DNA of 64,000 nucleotides from Streptomyces sp. ITFR-21 (lineage in GTDB: Bacteria; Actinomycetota; Actinomycetes; Streptomycetales; Streptomycetaceae): assembly GCF_031844685.1 (NCBI RefSeq), contig NZ_CP134606.1, forward strand, positions 124,001 to 188,000. Direction: 5' to 3'. The position numbers were made by a program, and so were the translations under genes. Each line of letters starts with the position of its first letter. Position 1 is the stretch's first letter. This document shows positions 42,577 through 52,419 of the stretch, piece after piece. The notes under the pieces were generated by a model. That model was given only the letters and a program-made list of their open reading frames with translations, had not been told where the DNA came from and searched no databases.

Positions 42577-45321
42577 ATGGTCGAGCGGTCGGTTGCGTTT
42601 TGCCCTCATCCCTATGTTGTTCTGGAGCAGATCATAGCCGCCAGCCATAGGGCTAGTCTCGTATTGCCAAAAAGAGGCTCGCAGGAGTCGTCTTCGGACT
42701 ACGCCCAAAACACCGCAAATCGCTATCTCGCTTGGCCGCGACGAGAAGAAGCCCTCCGCCAGCGGTCAGGCAGGTTGAGTTCGCCTTCGTCCCTCGGCCG
42801 TTCAACAGGCGACCCGCTGCTGTTGCTTCGACGTACGCGCGAGCGTCTCTCCAAGGCACTTGACGCACTGTTGTCAGACCGGTCCCTCCGGCCGCAGTCG
42901 GCCTCGGTCGCCCTCGCTGCGGTAGTCCTGCTGGCGAAATCTCCAGCAGGTAGGTCGCAACTCGAACTGCCTGCTGTTGAGTTGGCTCGATGGCTTGGCG
43001 TGTCCAAATCCTGGGTCGACCACCGCACCCTTCCCGCCCTGCGCATGAATGGTGCGGTAACTACCGATGTAGTGACGAAATCGGTCGAAGGGGTGCGCCG
43101 TGTGGCCGGTCTGTCCTGGGAGTTGCTGCCGCTGACGGCTGCTCAGGCGCGGCGTGTCGACCCGTTGGCGTTGGAGAAGCGGGATCTCGCGGTACTGCTG
43201 TCGTTGTGCGAGGCCGTTTTCGGTCCGGGGTGGGCGCCGGTGGGTAAGCCGGAGACGCCTCCTGGCCTGCTCGCGGCGCGTCGCGGCCGGGGGGCGGCGG
43301 CTGAGCGGCTCGGGCTGCTGCGGTTGGTGCTGGCGGCGCGGCCGGATGGCAGCGTGCGGCTGGTGGGCGGAGCGGTGGCTGCTGGGTTCGATCGTGCGGA
43401 TGCGACGGTCGCGCGGTTGTTGGGGTGCTCTCTGGCGGAGGCGGCCCGGGTGGTGGACGGTCTGGTTGGGCAGGGGCTGCTCGACGTGCCGGGCCGGGGC
43501 CTGGCGGGCGTAAGGGTGAAGGTGGTGGTGCCCGCGGTGGCCGCCGCGCACGGACGTTTCGCGAGGGCTCTGCGGGTCGTGCCGGACGAGGCGCCGGCAG
43601 ACGTAGAGCGCGGCGATGACGGCTCGGATGGCCGGGGCTTGGGGTGCGTGCACTGCGCGGATCCGGTGGAACCCGGGGAGCCTGGAAAGCCGGGGGAGGG
43701 GTGGGTGCAGCCGGGCTTCTTCGCGGTCCTGGAAGGCGGTCTGCTCGACGTGGATGGTGCACTCAGGGGTCAGATGGGAGTCGAGGCGCCGGTAGCTGAG
43801 CCTGACATCGCTTCTGACCTGGGCGAAAAGGCCGTTGACGAAGCCATCGATGCCGTCAATGGTGGGGCCGAATGTGCACCGCTCCACGCCGACCACGCGT
43901 CGGTGGTTACTCAAGGTGGTTCTAGTGCTGCTTCGTCTCGCTTTTCCGGCGAAGCCGTATCGGGGTCCTCGGCGTTGCGGGGACGCGCGTGCGAGCGCGA
44001 GGATCAGCCTGGTTCAGGCCCGGTGGATGGCTTCGGCGAGTCGCGGGGCCGCGGTAGCCCGCTTCGCGGGGAACAACAGCAGGATCTCGACGCCGGATGG
44101 AAGCGCGGAGGGGCTGCGGCGGCAGGCCGGTCGGTGGTCGTCGGGTGGTCGTTGCCTCGAGGGCTGACGCGGGTGCTGGCTCCGGCGCGTTGGGAGTGGG
44201 CGAGGATCGGGCATGCGGGTGGTCGGCACCGAGTGCGGGCCGCGGCGCAGGCTGAGCTGGTCCGGCTGAGCGGGATTGTGGGCCCGGAGCAAGCGCCAGT
44301 GGTGCTGGCGGAGCGGCTTGAGCGGCGGTTGGCCGCGCAGTGCGGGCAGCCGGTACGGGATCCAGTCGGGTGGCTGGTGCGACGGGGTCTGCCGCAACGG
44401 GCGGAGTGCTACGCCACGGGATGTGATGACCGGGTCCGGATGGAGACCGGGCTGGTGTGCCCGTCCTGCGAGCTGCTGATCGAGGACCGGCGTGCCCTGC
44501 GGCACCAGGTCGCGCGGGGCGTCACCGACGAGCTGCCCCGCCTGGAGCCGGAGGCGTTCCGCACGGAGGTGGAACAGCGGCTCGGCCAGGAGGTCGCCCG
44601 GCTGGCCGCCGAGGCCGCCGTCCGGCGGGAGCGGGCTGTGGTGGAGCGTGCCCGGCGCGAGGAGGCGTGGGCCCGGCGTCGTGAGGAACGCGCCGTGTCC
44701 GAGGCGGAGTTGGCCGCGCAGGCGTGCGAGGAGTGCGGGGTGCCGGAGGCCGGCGGGCTGTGCCTGACGTGCTCGCAGCAGCGCGCGGCGCGGCAGGCCC
44801 TGGAGCAGGCCGCGCAGTTCGCGGCGGTGGCCGTCGGCCCGGTGGACGATCCGGGCGCGTCGGGCCGGCTGGCCGAATGCCTCGCGCGGCTGGAGGCCGA
44901 GGCCGGGCAGACGGCGCGGCGGCTGCGCGCCGAGGGGCTGCCGGAGGCGGTGGTGGCCTGGCAGGTCAGGGAGCTGACCGAGCAGATCCGTGGCCGGGAG
45001 CGCGCGCGGGCGCTGGAGGTCCTGCTGGATGGTCCGGAGGCCCGCGTCGAGGGCGAGCGGGTGGCCGCGGTCGAGCGGTTGCGGCGGCGAGGCGAGGCGG
45101 AGGTTCGTGCCGCAGCCGGCGAGGCGGCCCGGCGGTGCGCCGACGCACTGCTGGCGGATCGGCTCGGCCAGGTCCGGGCCGCGGTCCAGGGGCCGGTCCG
45201 GGAGCGGTCGAGTGGCTGGCGGGAGCGGATGGCGCGGTGCGCGGACCTGCCGCTCGACGGTGACGCTCTGGTGCCCTCGTCGCGCGCGGCCGAGTGCTCT
45301 GAGGTGGTGAGCGCGGCATGA
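42577..45321 (+). CDS. Large helix-turn-helix and coiled-coil protein, possibly replication-related
   Basis: Encodes up to 914 residues; the start (ATG 42577) is uncertain because the first ~60 codons lack Streptomyces bias. From about residue 85 there is a helical DNA-binding region (LPAVELARWLGVSKSWVDHR) and another (ADATVARLLGCSLAEAARVV). The middle is a disordered Gly/Glu-rich linker with a CVHCAD pair. The C-terminal third has CYATGC and CPSCE, a CEECG pair, and long Arg/Glu-rich coiled coils. I recognise no named family. Its position beside par and the repeat region would suit a replication or maintenance protein. Confidence 0.65.
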   Translation: MVERSVAFCPHPYVVLEQIIAASHRASLVLPKRGSQESSSDYAQNTANRYLAWPRREEALRQRSGRLSSPSSLGRSTGDPLLLLRRTRERLSKALDALLSDRSLRPQSASVALAAVVLLAKSPAGRSQLELPAVELARWLGVSKSWVDHRTLPALRMNGAVTTDVVTKSVEGVRRVAGLSWELLPLTAAQARRVDPLALEKRDLAVLLSLCEAVFGPGWAPVGKPETPPGLLAARRGRGAAAERLGLLRLVLAARPDGSVRLVGGAVAAGFDRADATVARLLGCSLAEAARVVDGLVGQGLLDVPGRGLAGVRVKVVVPAVAAAHGRFARALRVVPDEAPADVERGDDGSDGRGLGCVHCADPVEPGEPGKPGEGWVQPGFFAVLEGGLLDVDGALRGQMGVEAPVAEPDIASDLGEKAVDEAIDAVNGGAECAPLHADHASVVTQGGSSAASSRFSGEAVSGSSALRGRACEREDQPGSGPVDGFGESRGRGSPLRGEQQQDLDAGWKRGGAAAAGRSVVVGWSLPRGLTRVLAPARWEWARIGHAGGRHRVRAAAQAELVRLSGIVGPEQAPVVLAERLERRLAAQCGQPVRDPVGWLVRRGLPQRAECYATGCDDRVRMETGLVCPSCELLIEDRRALRHQVARGVTDELPRLEPEAFRTEVEQRLGQEVARLAAEAAVRRERAVVERARREEAWARRREERAVSEAELAAQACEECGVPEAGGLCLTCSQQRAARQALEQAAQFAAVAVGPVDDPGASGRLAECLARLEAEAGQTARRLRAEGLPEAVVAWQVRELTEQIRGRERARALEVLLDGPEARVEGERVAAVERLRRRGEAEVRAAAGEAARRCADALLADRLGQVRAAVQGPVRERSSGWRERMARCADLPLDGDALVPSSRAAECSEVVSAA

Positions 45322-45533
45322 ACGCCGGTTGCCAGCGCGTCTTCTGCTCGAACAGCAGTCGCCTGCCGCCCGTGGCGGGCAGCGCGGCGACGGAACGGGC
45401 GAGCATCGGCTCCACCGGAGCGGCGGGGACGACCAGGCGCACGGGCCGGGCCGGCGCTGTCGCCCGAAACCTCCGGCGTCCGGCCCGTGTTCCTGCCACG
45501 ATCAGCACCAAGTCACGGGGACGAGGGGATGCG

Positions 45534-47000
45534 ATGACGACGGTGGAGCGGCCCACGTCCGGGCAGCTGCGGGCGGTGCGGTGGAAGCCGGTCGACCAGG
45601 TGCTGCGACGGTACTCGACCACCTCGCTGCTGATCCTCCTGGACGCCGCGCTCGGCTCCCCAGACTGCGCCCGCCTCCACGACCACCTGCTCCTGCTGTG
45701 GACCCGGGTGCTGCGCCGTACGCCGCACCCGGGAGACGAGGCAGGAGCCCAGGACCTGCCGGTGCTGATCGACGCGGCCGTGCGGGCGGCACCGGGGCGG
45801 ATGGCGGTGACCGAGGCCGAGCCGCGCGACCCGCGCGCCCTGGTGCGCTTCGAGGCCGCCGGCCGGCTGCTGCTGGTCCACCCCGGCCAGCTCGACCACC
45901 CCCTGATCGTGCTGCGGCAGACCCGCATGACTGCGCTCGCCGTCGACGACCAGCTCGCCGCGGCCCACGGATTCACCCTCACCGACGTGCTGGAGCTGGT
46001 GCTGCAGTACACCGACCACGCCGTCCAGGCCCTCGCCCCCGCCTGGCCCCGGACTGCCGCCGACGAGCTGGCGGACGGCTTCGCGTGCGGCGTCGTCCCC
46101 GCAGAGGTGGATGCCGCCCGGGTCCTCGCCGACCTGGGACCGCAGGTGCTGGCCGACCGGTGCCGGGATGCGCAGCGAGCCCGGCGGGCACTGGACTGGC
46201 TGACCGCGGACCTGGCGGCGATGCCGCTGCGCTACCACCCGGGCGCCCCGCTGCTCGGCCCGGTCCTCGCCGTCCGCGCGCACGGCCGCCGCCGGCTCGT
46301 CCCGGTCTCCGCCGCCCTGGACACCCTCGCCGCGGCCGTCGGCCGGCTGACCGCCGACCTGTCCGACCCGGGGGCCGCGCAGCAGGGGCTGCACAAGCTC
46401 ACCGTTGACCGCGCCGCCGGGCTGCTCGGTCTGACCCACGCCCCGGTCCACCCCGAGCCGGTGGAAATGATCGGTTCGGACAGCCTGCGCTACGACACCG
46501 CGATCGTCTCCGCATTGGCAGGCGGCCTGCCGGCCCGGATCGAGGAGGCCCGAGCCGCCCTGCCCCCGCCAGGGGACGGCCGGGGACGGCTGGTCGTCTA
46601 TGGCGGGCCGGCGGTCCTGGGACCCGAGGTGATCACCGACACCGCCTACCTGCACGTCGAGGAGCTCGCCGAGATCCAGGCCGACACCGAGGGCGATCCG
46701 TCGCTGCCGGCGCTGTTCACGGCGGAGCTCACCGGACACCCGGGCGTCGATGCGATTGCCTACCGTGAACCGCTCGACGCCTGGCAGGCGTGGCACCGCG
46801 AAGGAACCCTGCTGCTGCCCGGCCCGCACCGCCCCGAGGTCGCCGTCGTCCCGCCGGCCGGGTACGACATGTCGTGGCAGCGCGCCGCCGACTGGGCCCG
46901 GATCGACGACGTGCTGGCCGCCGCCGGGCTCCCGACGTCCCTCAACTGGCGCTTCGCACGGCTGGCCGAGCCCGATCCGGGCACGGCCAGCTGCTGGTGA
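45534..47000 (+). CDS. Hypothetical protein, C-terminus cut at an IS3 remnant
   Basis: Encodes 488 residues from ATG 45534 with GAGGGG upstream; an ATG at 45318 that overlaps the previous stop (ATGA) is open but codes a Ser/Arg-rich tail. The product is soluble, Leu/Ala-rich and helical (HDHLLLLWTRVLRR; LTDVLELVLQYTDHAVQAL), with a later mixed domain (RGRLVVYGGPAVLGPEVITD). No family is recognised. It ends abruptly in DPGTASCW where IS3-like sequence begins, so the native C-terminus is probably missing. Confidence 0.6.
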   Translation: MTTVERPTSGQLRAVRWKPVDQVLRRYSTTSLLILLDAALGSPDCARLHDHLLLLWTRVLRRTPHPGDEAGAQDLPVLIDAAVRAAPGRMAVTEAEPRDPRALVRFEAAGRLLLVHPGQLDHPLIVLRQTRMTALAVDDQLAAAHGFTLTDVLELVLQYTDHAVQALAPAWPRTAADELADGFACGVVPAEVDAARVLADLGPQVLADRCRDAQRARRALDWLTADLAAMPLRYHPGAPLLGPVLAVRAHGRRRLVPVSAALDTLAAAVGRLTADLSDPGAAQQGLHKLTVDRAAGLLGLTHAPVHPEPVEMIGSDSLRYDTAIVSALAGGLPARIEEARAALPPPGDGRGRLVVYGGPAVLGPEVITDTAYLHVEELAEIQADTEGDPSLPALFTAELTGHPGVDAIAYREPLDAWQAWHREGTLLLPGPHRPEVAVVPPAGYDMSWQRAADWARIDDVLAAAGLPTSLNWRFARLAEPDPGTASCW

Positions 47001-47011
47001 GGCCACAAAGA

Positions 47012-47806
47012 GGGCTCAGATATGGTCGGCAACTGGCGCGGCAGGAAAAGGCAGGTGAGGAAGAGGTCCTGGTCGGTCGTATCCGGGAGATCCACACCGA
47101 TTCACCCGGAGCCTACGGGGCCCTGCGGATCACCCGCAAACTTCGCGACCAGGGGCACGTGGTGAACCGCAAGCGGGTCGCGCGGATCATGCGCGAGCAC
47201 GAGATCGCCGGGATCACGCGACGGAAGTCGAGGTCGCTGACGAAACAGGACCGCACGGCCCCTCCCGCGCCGGATCTGATCCAGCGGGACTTCACCGCGC
47301 CGATGCCGGGCCTGAAACTCGTCGGGGACATCACCTGCCTGCCGACCGCTGAGGGCTGGCTGTACCTGGCGACGGTGATCGACCTGTGCACGCGCGAAGT
47401 GGTGGGCTGGTCGCTAGCCGATCACATGCGCACCGAACTGGTCGTGGACGCGGTTCGGATGGCCCATACCGGCGGGCATACAGCCGGCAATGCGATCTTT
47501 CATTCGGACCGCGGATCGCAATACACGTCTCATCAATTCTGGGCGCTTTTGGTGGAGTTGGACATGCGGCACAGTACCGGCCGGACGGGCTCATGCTTCG
47601 ACAACGCCGCCACAGAGAGCTTCTTCGCCGTCCTGAAAGCTGAGATCGGCACCACGGTCTGGGCGTCGAGATCGGAGGCTCGACAGGACGTTTTCCGGTG
47701 GATCGCGGATCATTACAACAGGGAGCTGATCCACTCGACGATCGGCTACATCACGCCGCACCAGGCGAGGACCCGCTGCCACCAACGGCTGGACCTCGCG
47801 GCATAA
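47012..47806 (+). pseudogene. IS3-family transposase OrfB remnant, 5'-truncated
   Basis: About 264 residues in frame. The DDE core is intact: Asp in LKLVGDITCLP, Asp in AIFHSDRGSQYTS, Glu in NAATESFFAVLK, and the close HYNRELIHSTIGYITPHQA. The usual N-terminal part of OrfB and all of OrfA are missing, and the frame upstream belongs to the previous gene. The IS right end is near 47834 (TGACCCCTCGGG reading inward). Without OrfA it cannot transpose by itself. Confidence 0.85.
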
Positions 47807-47834
47807 AACGAAAGTGTCGGGACCCGAGGGGTCA

Positions 47835-48562
47835 CTTCACTGCATCTTCCTCGTTCTATGCGTCTGTGGCAGGGGCGGACAGCACAGGGACGAGAACGCA
47901 CGGCTGTTCAAAACGGTCCATGAGACGTGCTGTCTGCGGGCCCACCGGGTCTCGGCCATGACGGTCGATCCAGTGCCCAGACCAGCCACCCCGAAGGACC
48001 TGGTCTCGGCATGGACCAGCCAGACGATGCTGCCAGCCATGGCCACCCCGACCAGGAGCCGCGGCAAGGAGAAAGGCGCCGCGCTGAGGGCCTGCGGGGC
48101 TGAACGGTAGGAGGCAGTTCCCACCCGAGCCGGTACGGGATTGCGAAAGCCCCCGTGCGGTACGACGAGACCAGTGCCGCGGTGTCACGGCGAACCTTCC
48201 ACTGCGCGGTGGGATCGGTCAGGGAGACCGCCGCCCGTCGCGGACGGCGTCCCTGCCGCCAAGAGTCGTCCATTATGACGCCTACGCGGCGGAATCGAAT
48301 TCCGCATTGGGCTTCTACGCCAGTAGAAAGGTTTAGCGCTGAGATCGACGAATCGAGATCGAAGAGCGGATCCGTCACAAGACAACATTATTGGCGACTC
48401 CGGGCGGAGAGCAGATCGCGCCGGGGAAGTAGGTCGGCCAATCCGGCGCAGCAGTCACGAGCTCGAGGGTCTCCTGTGCAGCATTCGCGAAAGGTTGGCC
48501 CTCCGGTTCCGTTCACTGGGGTCCTGCCCCGGCCCCGCGCGGAGCGGACTGGGGGCGGTCCC
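47835..48562. other. Non-coding stretch with decayed coding traces
   Basis: No supported gene. On the minus strand two frames with partial bias follow each other (48155-48380 with TDPTAQWKVRRDTAALVSSY, and 47837-48124 with SLPRLLVGVAMAGSIVWLV, a possible membrane helix), which looks like one frameshifted, dying gene. Confidence 0.35.
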
Positions 48563-48675
48563 GCACGCAAAGAGGCCAACTACGCGATCGCGAGGCATGA
48601 TTCCCGACCTCCTGTCCCATTGGCTACGCGGCGGACATCGTCGATGAGAAAAGGACACCGGATCTGGGAACCTAC
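48563..48675. repeat. 113-bp repeat, left copy
   Basis: Aligns without gaps to 60077-60189 at roughly 80% identity, in the same orientation. Shared stretches include AAAGAGG, ATTGGC, ACGCGG, GGACATCG and AAAAGGACAC. Its right end carries the stop of the truncated methyltransferase at 48672. Confidence 0.8.
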
Positions 48676-49076
48676 ACCTCGCGCAGTCGGCGCCCCAGAG
48701 CGTGCAGGACACGGGTTCGGTCGTTCAGGAAGGCCACCGAAAGGCGGAAGACCACCAGGTCGTACAGGAGGGTGTCGTCCAGCGGGGCAGGGTCGTCGCG
48801 TTCGATGTCCAGACGCAGCCACCGCACCGACGCGTCGGGGTGGTCCTTGCGGGCCCGCGCGAGCGCGCTATCGGCCAGGTCGACGGCGTCCACCTCGTAC
48901 CCGAGCGAGGCAAGGTAGACCGACATCTCGCCTGTTCCGCAGCCGACATCGAGCGCGCGGCCGCCCTCGGGCGCCGGTGCGTGCTCGACGAGCAGGGTCT
49001 TCTCCTCGTTCCCGAGCCGCCGGAAACCTCGCCCCTGGGTGTAGTGCTCGGACCAGTCGGCTGGGGTGATTCCCAC
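48672..49076 (-). CDS. Class I SAM methyltransferase, C-terminally truncated
   Basis: Encodes 134 residues from ATG 49076 (MGITPADWSEHYTQGRGFRR). Motif I is ALDVGCGTGEMSVYL with the acidic VDAVDLAD after it, and a later FLNDRTRVLHALG segment. Such enzymes are usually 230-260 residues; here the frame ends right at the left 113-bp repeat, so the substrate-binding half is gone. It is probably non-functional. It is the last gene of the operon. Confidence 0.8.
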   Translation of the reverse strand: MGITPADWSEHYTQGRGFRRLGNEEKTLLVEHAPAPEGGRALDVGCGTGEMSVYLASLGYEVDAVDLADSALARARKDHPDASVRWLRLDIERDDPAPLDDTLLYDLVVFRLSVAFLNDRTRVLHALGRRLREV

Positions 49077-49112
49077 AGATCGCTCCTTGTTCGTGAAGGG
49101 TGGTGTGGTGGT

Positions 49113-49769
49113 TCAGGGCAGTTCGACGGGGCCGTAGAGGGCGGCCGACTGCCGGGTCTGCAGCGCCCAGTACCGGTCGCCGACCGACCAGTGCCACCAC
49201 TCCGTCGGGTAGTTGATCAAGCCTGCGGCGGACAGCGCGCCGCCCAATGTGGCCCGGTTCGTGCGAGCCCGGACACTGAGGCCCGGGGCGTCGGTGTAAC
49301 AGGCGCCGTCGGATTCCTCCGGGGAGGCGTTGACGCGGGTGCCCATATCCAGCTCGCGGCCCTGGTGGTCGATCAGTGTCACGTCGACGGCCGCGCCGGC
49401 GGAGTGCGGCGCGATCTCCGGCGGTGAGACGAAGCGGCTGGCAGCCTCCCGGATCGCAGCGGCCTGCCAGTCCGGATGGGCGCGCGCGAGCTCGTCGGAG
49501 TACTCCTCGAAGTACCGGCGCTGCAGGGACGGGGGCCGGTAGCCCTCGACGAACAGCAACCGCACACCGCCGGGGAGCAGCGATTGCGCCTGCTGGAGCC
49601 GTGTGAGCACGCCCTGGCGGACGTGGGCCCAGGCGCCCGCAGCGTCCTGCTTGCGGTCGTCGACCATCAGGCCGTGCACCCGGGCGTCGAGGAGGACCTC
49701 GCCGCACTCCTGGACAGGGATCGCGGCGACTCGCCGGTCGGACATCAAGACGATGCCGCTGTTGGTCAT
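49113..49769 (-). CDS. VanX/DdpX-like D-Ala-D-Ala dipeptidase
   Basis: Encodes 218 residues from ATG 49769, overlapping the upstream stop as ATGA. Zinc M15-family dipeptidase: VEGYRPPSLQRRY, PHSAGAAVDVTLID (metal His and Asp), and EWWHWSVGD with the catalytic Glu and metal His. All expected residues are present. The family cleaves D-Ala-D-Ala or similar dipeptides, in vancomycin resistance or in peptide tailoring. There is no signal peptide, so it works in the cytosol. No VanH/VanA is next to it, so a role in the operon's own chemistry is likelier than resistance. Confidence 0.88.
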   Translation of the reverse strand: MTNSGIVLMSDRRVAAIPVQECGEVLLDARVHGLMVDDRKQDAAGAWAHVRQGVLTRLQQAQSLLPGGVRLLFVEGYRPPSLQRRYFEEYSDELARAHPDWQAAAIREAASRFVSPPEIAPHSAGAAVDVTLIDHQGRELDMGTRVNASPEESDGACYTDAPGLSVRARTNRATLGGALSAAGLINYPTEWWHWSVGDRYWALQTRQSAALYGPVELP

Positions 49770-50857
49770 GCGTTCCCCCAGGTGTCGACGTACGCGGCCA
49801 CGCCGGTGCGGCGGGCCTCCTCCACGGCGCGTAGCCGTACGAAATCGCGGGCCGGCATCAACGCCTCCCACCCGGCCAGGGGCAGGACGCGGACCGCGTC
49901 GTGCTCGCGCGGATTGAGCTGGATGCCACGGATCTGCGCGTCGGTGAGGCGACCGCCGTCGAAGATCAGCTGCAGCGTGCTGTACGGACGCTGCTCCCGG
50001 GGCTGCCCGTACATGGCGGCCAGCAGCCGGGGCGGACCCGCAGCGGTCATGCCGGTCTCTTCCCGGCACTCGCGCACCACCGCCTCCCAGGGCCGCTCGC
50101 CCAGATCCATCGCGCCGCCGATCATGTGCCAGGGGTGGCCGGGGGAGTAGACGGAGTGCAGCTGGAGCGGCCGGTCGTCTTCGTCGGTGACGTAGAGGCA
50201 GACGAAGGCGACGGCCTTGGGCAGGGACTGGGCGTGCTGTTCCGGCGGCACCCACGAGGAGTCCGTTCTCGCGTCAGGAAGGGCGTCGGTGGATGTGCTG
50301 TGCCGGGTCATTCGCATGAGTGCCGGATCGCCGCTGAACCCGAACTCCCGGTACAGGGGCGCGGCCTCCGCACTGGTGTGCAGCTCGAACAGCGTGACGT
50401 TCTCGTCGGCCAGGTGGTCCAGGAGCGCGGAGACGACGGCCCGGGCATGGCCGCGGCGCCGGGCCTCGGGCCGGGTGGCGACCAGCTGCACGAGGGCGGC
50501 CAGGCCCCGGGGGTAGGACCGGGCCGGGAGCACGGGATGGATCAGGCCGAGGGCGCAGGTGGCTATCGCGCCGTCGGAGGCTTCGACGACGAAGGCCCGC
50601 GCGTCTCCCTCCGGCGCCAACCGTGGCGCCAGCTCGTCCGTGCACCGCTGGATCCACTCCTCGGTCATCGGTGCGGACAGGACGTACTGGGAGCGCATCC
50701 GGATGATGGCCTCGGCGTCAGCAGGGGTTGCCGCGCGGACCGGCGGTCGCAATGTCGGCACACCGGGGCGGTAGCGGTCGTACCCGGCGGCGGCCGCGGC
50801 GAACAGCTCCGCCTGGTCTCCGCACGGGTTCGGGACGGGGGCGTCGGGGTAGGTCAT
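49766..50857 (-). CDS. GNAT acetyltransferase fused to Nudix hydrolase
   Basis: Encodes 363 residues from ATG 50857, coupled to both neighbours by ATGA. The N-terminal half is GNAT (AALVQLVATRPEARRRGHAR with the Q/R-x-x-G-x-A acetyl-CoA loop, then LFELHTSAEAAPLYREFGFS). The C-terminal half has a full Nudix box (GGAMDLGERPWEAVVRECRE-ETG). The fusion would acetylate an amine and hydrolyse a nucleoside-diphosphate-linked compound. The frame is open to 51634, but only the chosen start has coding bias. Confidence 0.85.
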   Translation of the reverse strand: MTYPDAPVPNPCGDQAELFAAAAAGYDRYRPGVPTLRPPVRAATPADAEAIIRMRSQYVLSAPMTEEWIQRCTDELAPRLAPEGDARAFVVEASDGAIATCALGLIHPVLPARSYPRGLAALVQLVATRPEARRRGHARAVVSALLDHLADENVTLFELHTSAEAAPLYREFGFSGDPALMRMTRHSTSTDALPDARTDSSWVPPEQHAQSLPKAVAFVCLYVTDEDDRPLQLHSVYSPGHPWHMIGGAMDLGERPWEAVVRECREETGMTAAGPPRLLAAMYGQPREQRPYSTLQLIFDGGRLTDAQIRGIQLNPREHDAVRVLPLAGWEALMPARDFVRLRAVEEARRTGVAAYVDTWGNA

Positions 50858-52413
50858 GCGGCGGGTCCTTCGTCGAGCGGGCGGAGGGTGGGAAGAGGCC
50901 AGGACAAGCGGCCGCACGCCGAGGCGGCCCGCTGGCCGCCGCCTGGATCGATGTGGAGGCGGTAGCGGCTGGGGCTGCCGGCCGCCCGCCACCGGGCCGC
51001 CAGGTCTTGAACCTCCTTCCAGATGTCGCGCGGCCCCCGCGTGGTGATGTTCCAGCGCCTGTCGCTCACCGGCTCCACGCGCAGCCACGAGCCGCAGCTG
51101 GGCGCGCCGATCACCAGGTGCTCGGCGCCGAAGTCCCTCACCAGCCCGCCGAGGAGATGGTCCGCGGCCAGCCACAGGCCCCGGTCGGCATCGGCCGGCG
51201 GCGCCAGCATGCTCCGCTGAGTCCAGTCGCCCGGCTCGGCGTTGATGCGCTGGCGGAACTCCTCGCTCAGCCAGATCCGCTCCATGCCGTGCCCGGCCCG
51301 GTGCGCGAACTCCACGGCCCGCAGCTCCGCCGCGATCCGCCCGCAGGCAGTGCGCTCCACGACGGCCAGGCCCGGCCACGACGGCGACGCGCTGGTGACG
51401 TGGACGAGGAGCCGGCCACCGGGGGCGAGCTGCTCGACGAGCGCCATCGGTACACGCTCCATCGCGTACGACACGAAGATGCGGTCGAACTCCGCCCCGG
51501 CCACTCCCTGTCCGCCCGAGCCGCACACGATCTGCGGCCGGAAGCCCAGGTCGGCCAGCCGGACCGCGGCCGCGTCCGTGAGATGCCGGTCCCGGTCGAG
51601 GGTGACCACTCCACCATCGCCGCAGATTCCGCACGCGACTGCGGCCGTCACCCCCGCGCCCGTCCCGACGTCCAACACCCTCTGCCCGGGGCGCAGTTCA
51701 AGCTCCTCCAGCAGAGAAGCGGTCAGGCCCATCACCGTCGACATCGACGTGATCGACGCTCCCGAGCGCGACCCGCCAGCCCGGCCCACGGCCCGCATTC
51801 CGGCGTTGCACGGCCCGATCACGTCCTTGTCCAGCCGGTCTCCGACGAACACGATCTCGCTCGCCGGTACCCCGGCCACCTCGATCACCCGCCGGTAGAA
51901 CCGGTCGAACGGCTTGGCCACGGCGACCGTCGGATCGCTGGAGCAGACCAAGCGCATGCAGGCCAGATCTGCCACGGCTAGCGTCGCCCGGCGATACGCC
52001 GGGGGGCGGCAGGTGTTGCTGGCCAGCACCGTGATCCGGCCCGCTGCGTGCTGCGCGCGCACTGCATCGGCCGCTTCCGGGTCGACGGGATGGTCGCCGC
52101 ACTCTCGCCAGATCTCGTCGAGCAGCGTCTTCATGGGAGGCAGGTGCATGCCGTGGCGGGTCGCAGTGGCGCGCACCAGGCGTTCGAGGGAATCGGGCAG
52201 GGATTCGCTGTAGTACCGCCACAGCGACGTATCGAAGCTGGCGGCGACATCGGGGGCCGTGTCGATGCCGAAACCGGCCAGGACGCGGCGGACCAGGGCA
52301 CCGTCGGGGCGCCGCCGCTCGGTTGTGGTCAGCGTGCCCGCGAAGTCGAACGCGATCGCGCTGGGCGGTGACGGCCTCGGAGAAGAAGGGGGCACGGCCG
52401 CGCTCCTGTTCAT
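50854..52413 (-). CDS. HAD hydrolase fused to a PCMT-like methyltransferase
   Basis: Encodes 519 residues from ATG 52413. Residues about 20-210 are a HAD hydrolase: IAFDFAGTLT (motif I with the second Asp replaced by Ala), VAKPFDRFY (Lys), and VFVGDRLDKDV (motif IV). Residues about 225-430 are a SAM methyltransferase of the isoaspartyl (PCMT) type: QRVLDVGTGAGVTAAVA, then VVTLDRD. The changed HAD motif I suggests a phosphoglucomutase- or dehalogenase-like variation, or loss of phosphatase activity. I know of no characterised fusion of this order. Confidence 0.8.
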   Translation of the reverse strand: MNRSAAVPPSSPRPSPPSAIAFDFAGTLTTTERRRPDGALVRRVLAGFGIDTAPDVAASFDTSLWRYYSESLPDSLERLVRATATRHGMHLPPMKTLLDEIWRECGDHPVDPEAADAVRAQHAAGRITVLASNTCRPPAYRRATLAVADLACMRLVCSSDPTVAVAKPFDRFYRRVIEVAGVPASEIVFVGDRLDKDVIGPCNAGMRAVGRAGGSRSGASITSMSTVMGLTASLLEELELRPGQRVLDVGTGAGVTAAVACGICGDGGVVTLDRDRHLTDAAAVRLADLGFRPQIVCGSGGQGVAGAEFDRIFVSYAMERVPMALVEQLAPGGRLLVHVTSASPSWPGLAVVERTACGRIAAELRAVEFAHRAGHGMERIWLSEEFRQRINAEPGDWTQRSMLAPPADADRGLWLAADHLLGGLVRDFGAEHLVIGAPSCGSWLRVEPVSDRRWNITTRGPRDIWKEVQDLAARWRAAGSPSRYRLHIDPGGGQRAASACGRLSWPLPTLRPLDEGPAA

Positions 52414-52419
52414 CGTCAG

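Noticed and set aside
49766..51634. 622-codon ORF as one protein
   Set aside because: Only the part from 50857 has coding bias; the first part is antisense-frame shadow of the HAD-methyltransferase gene.
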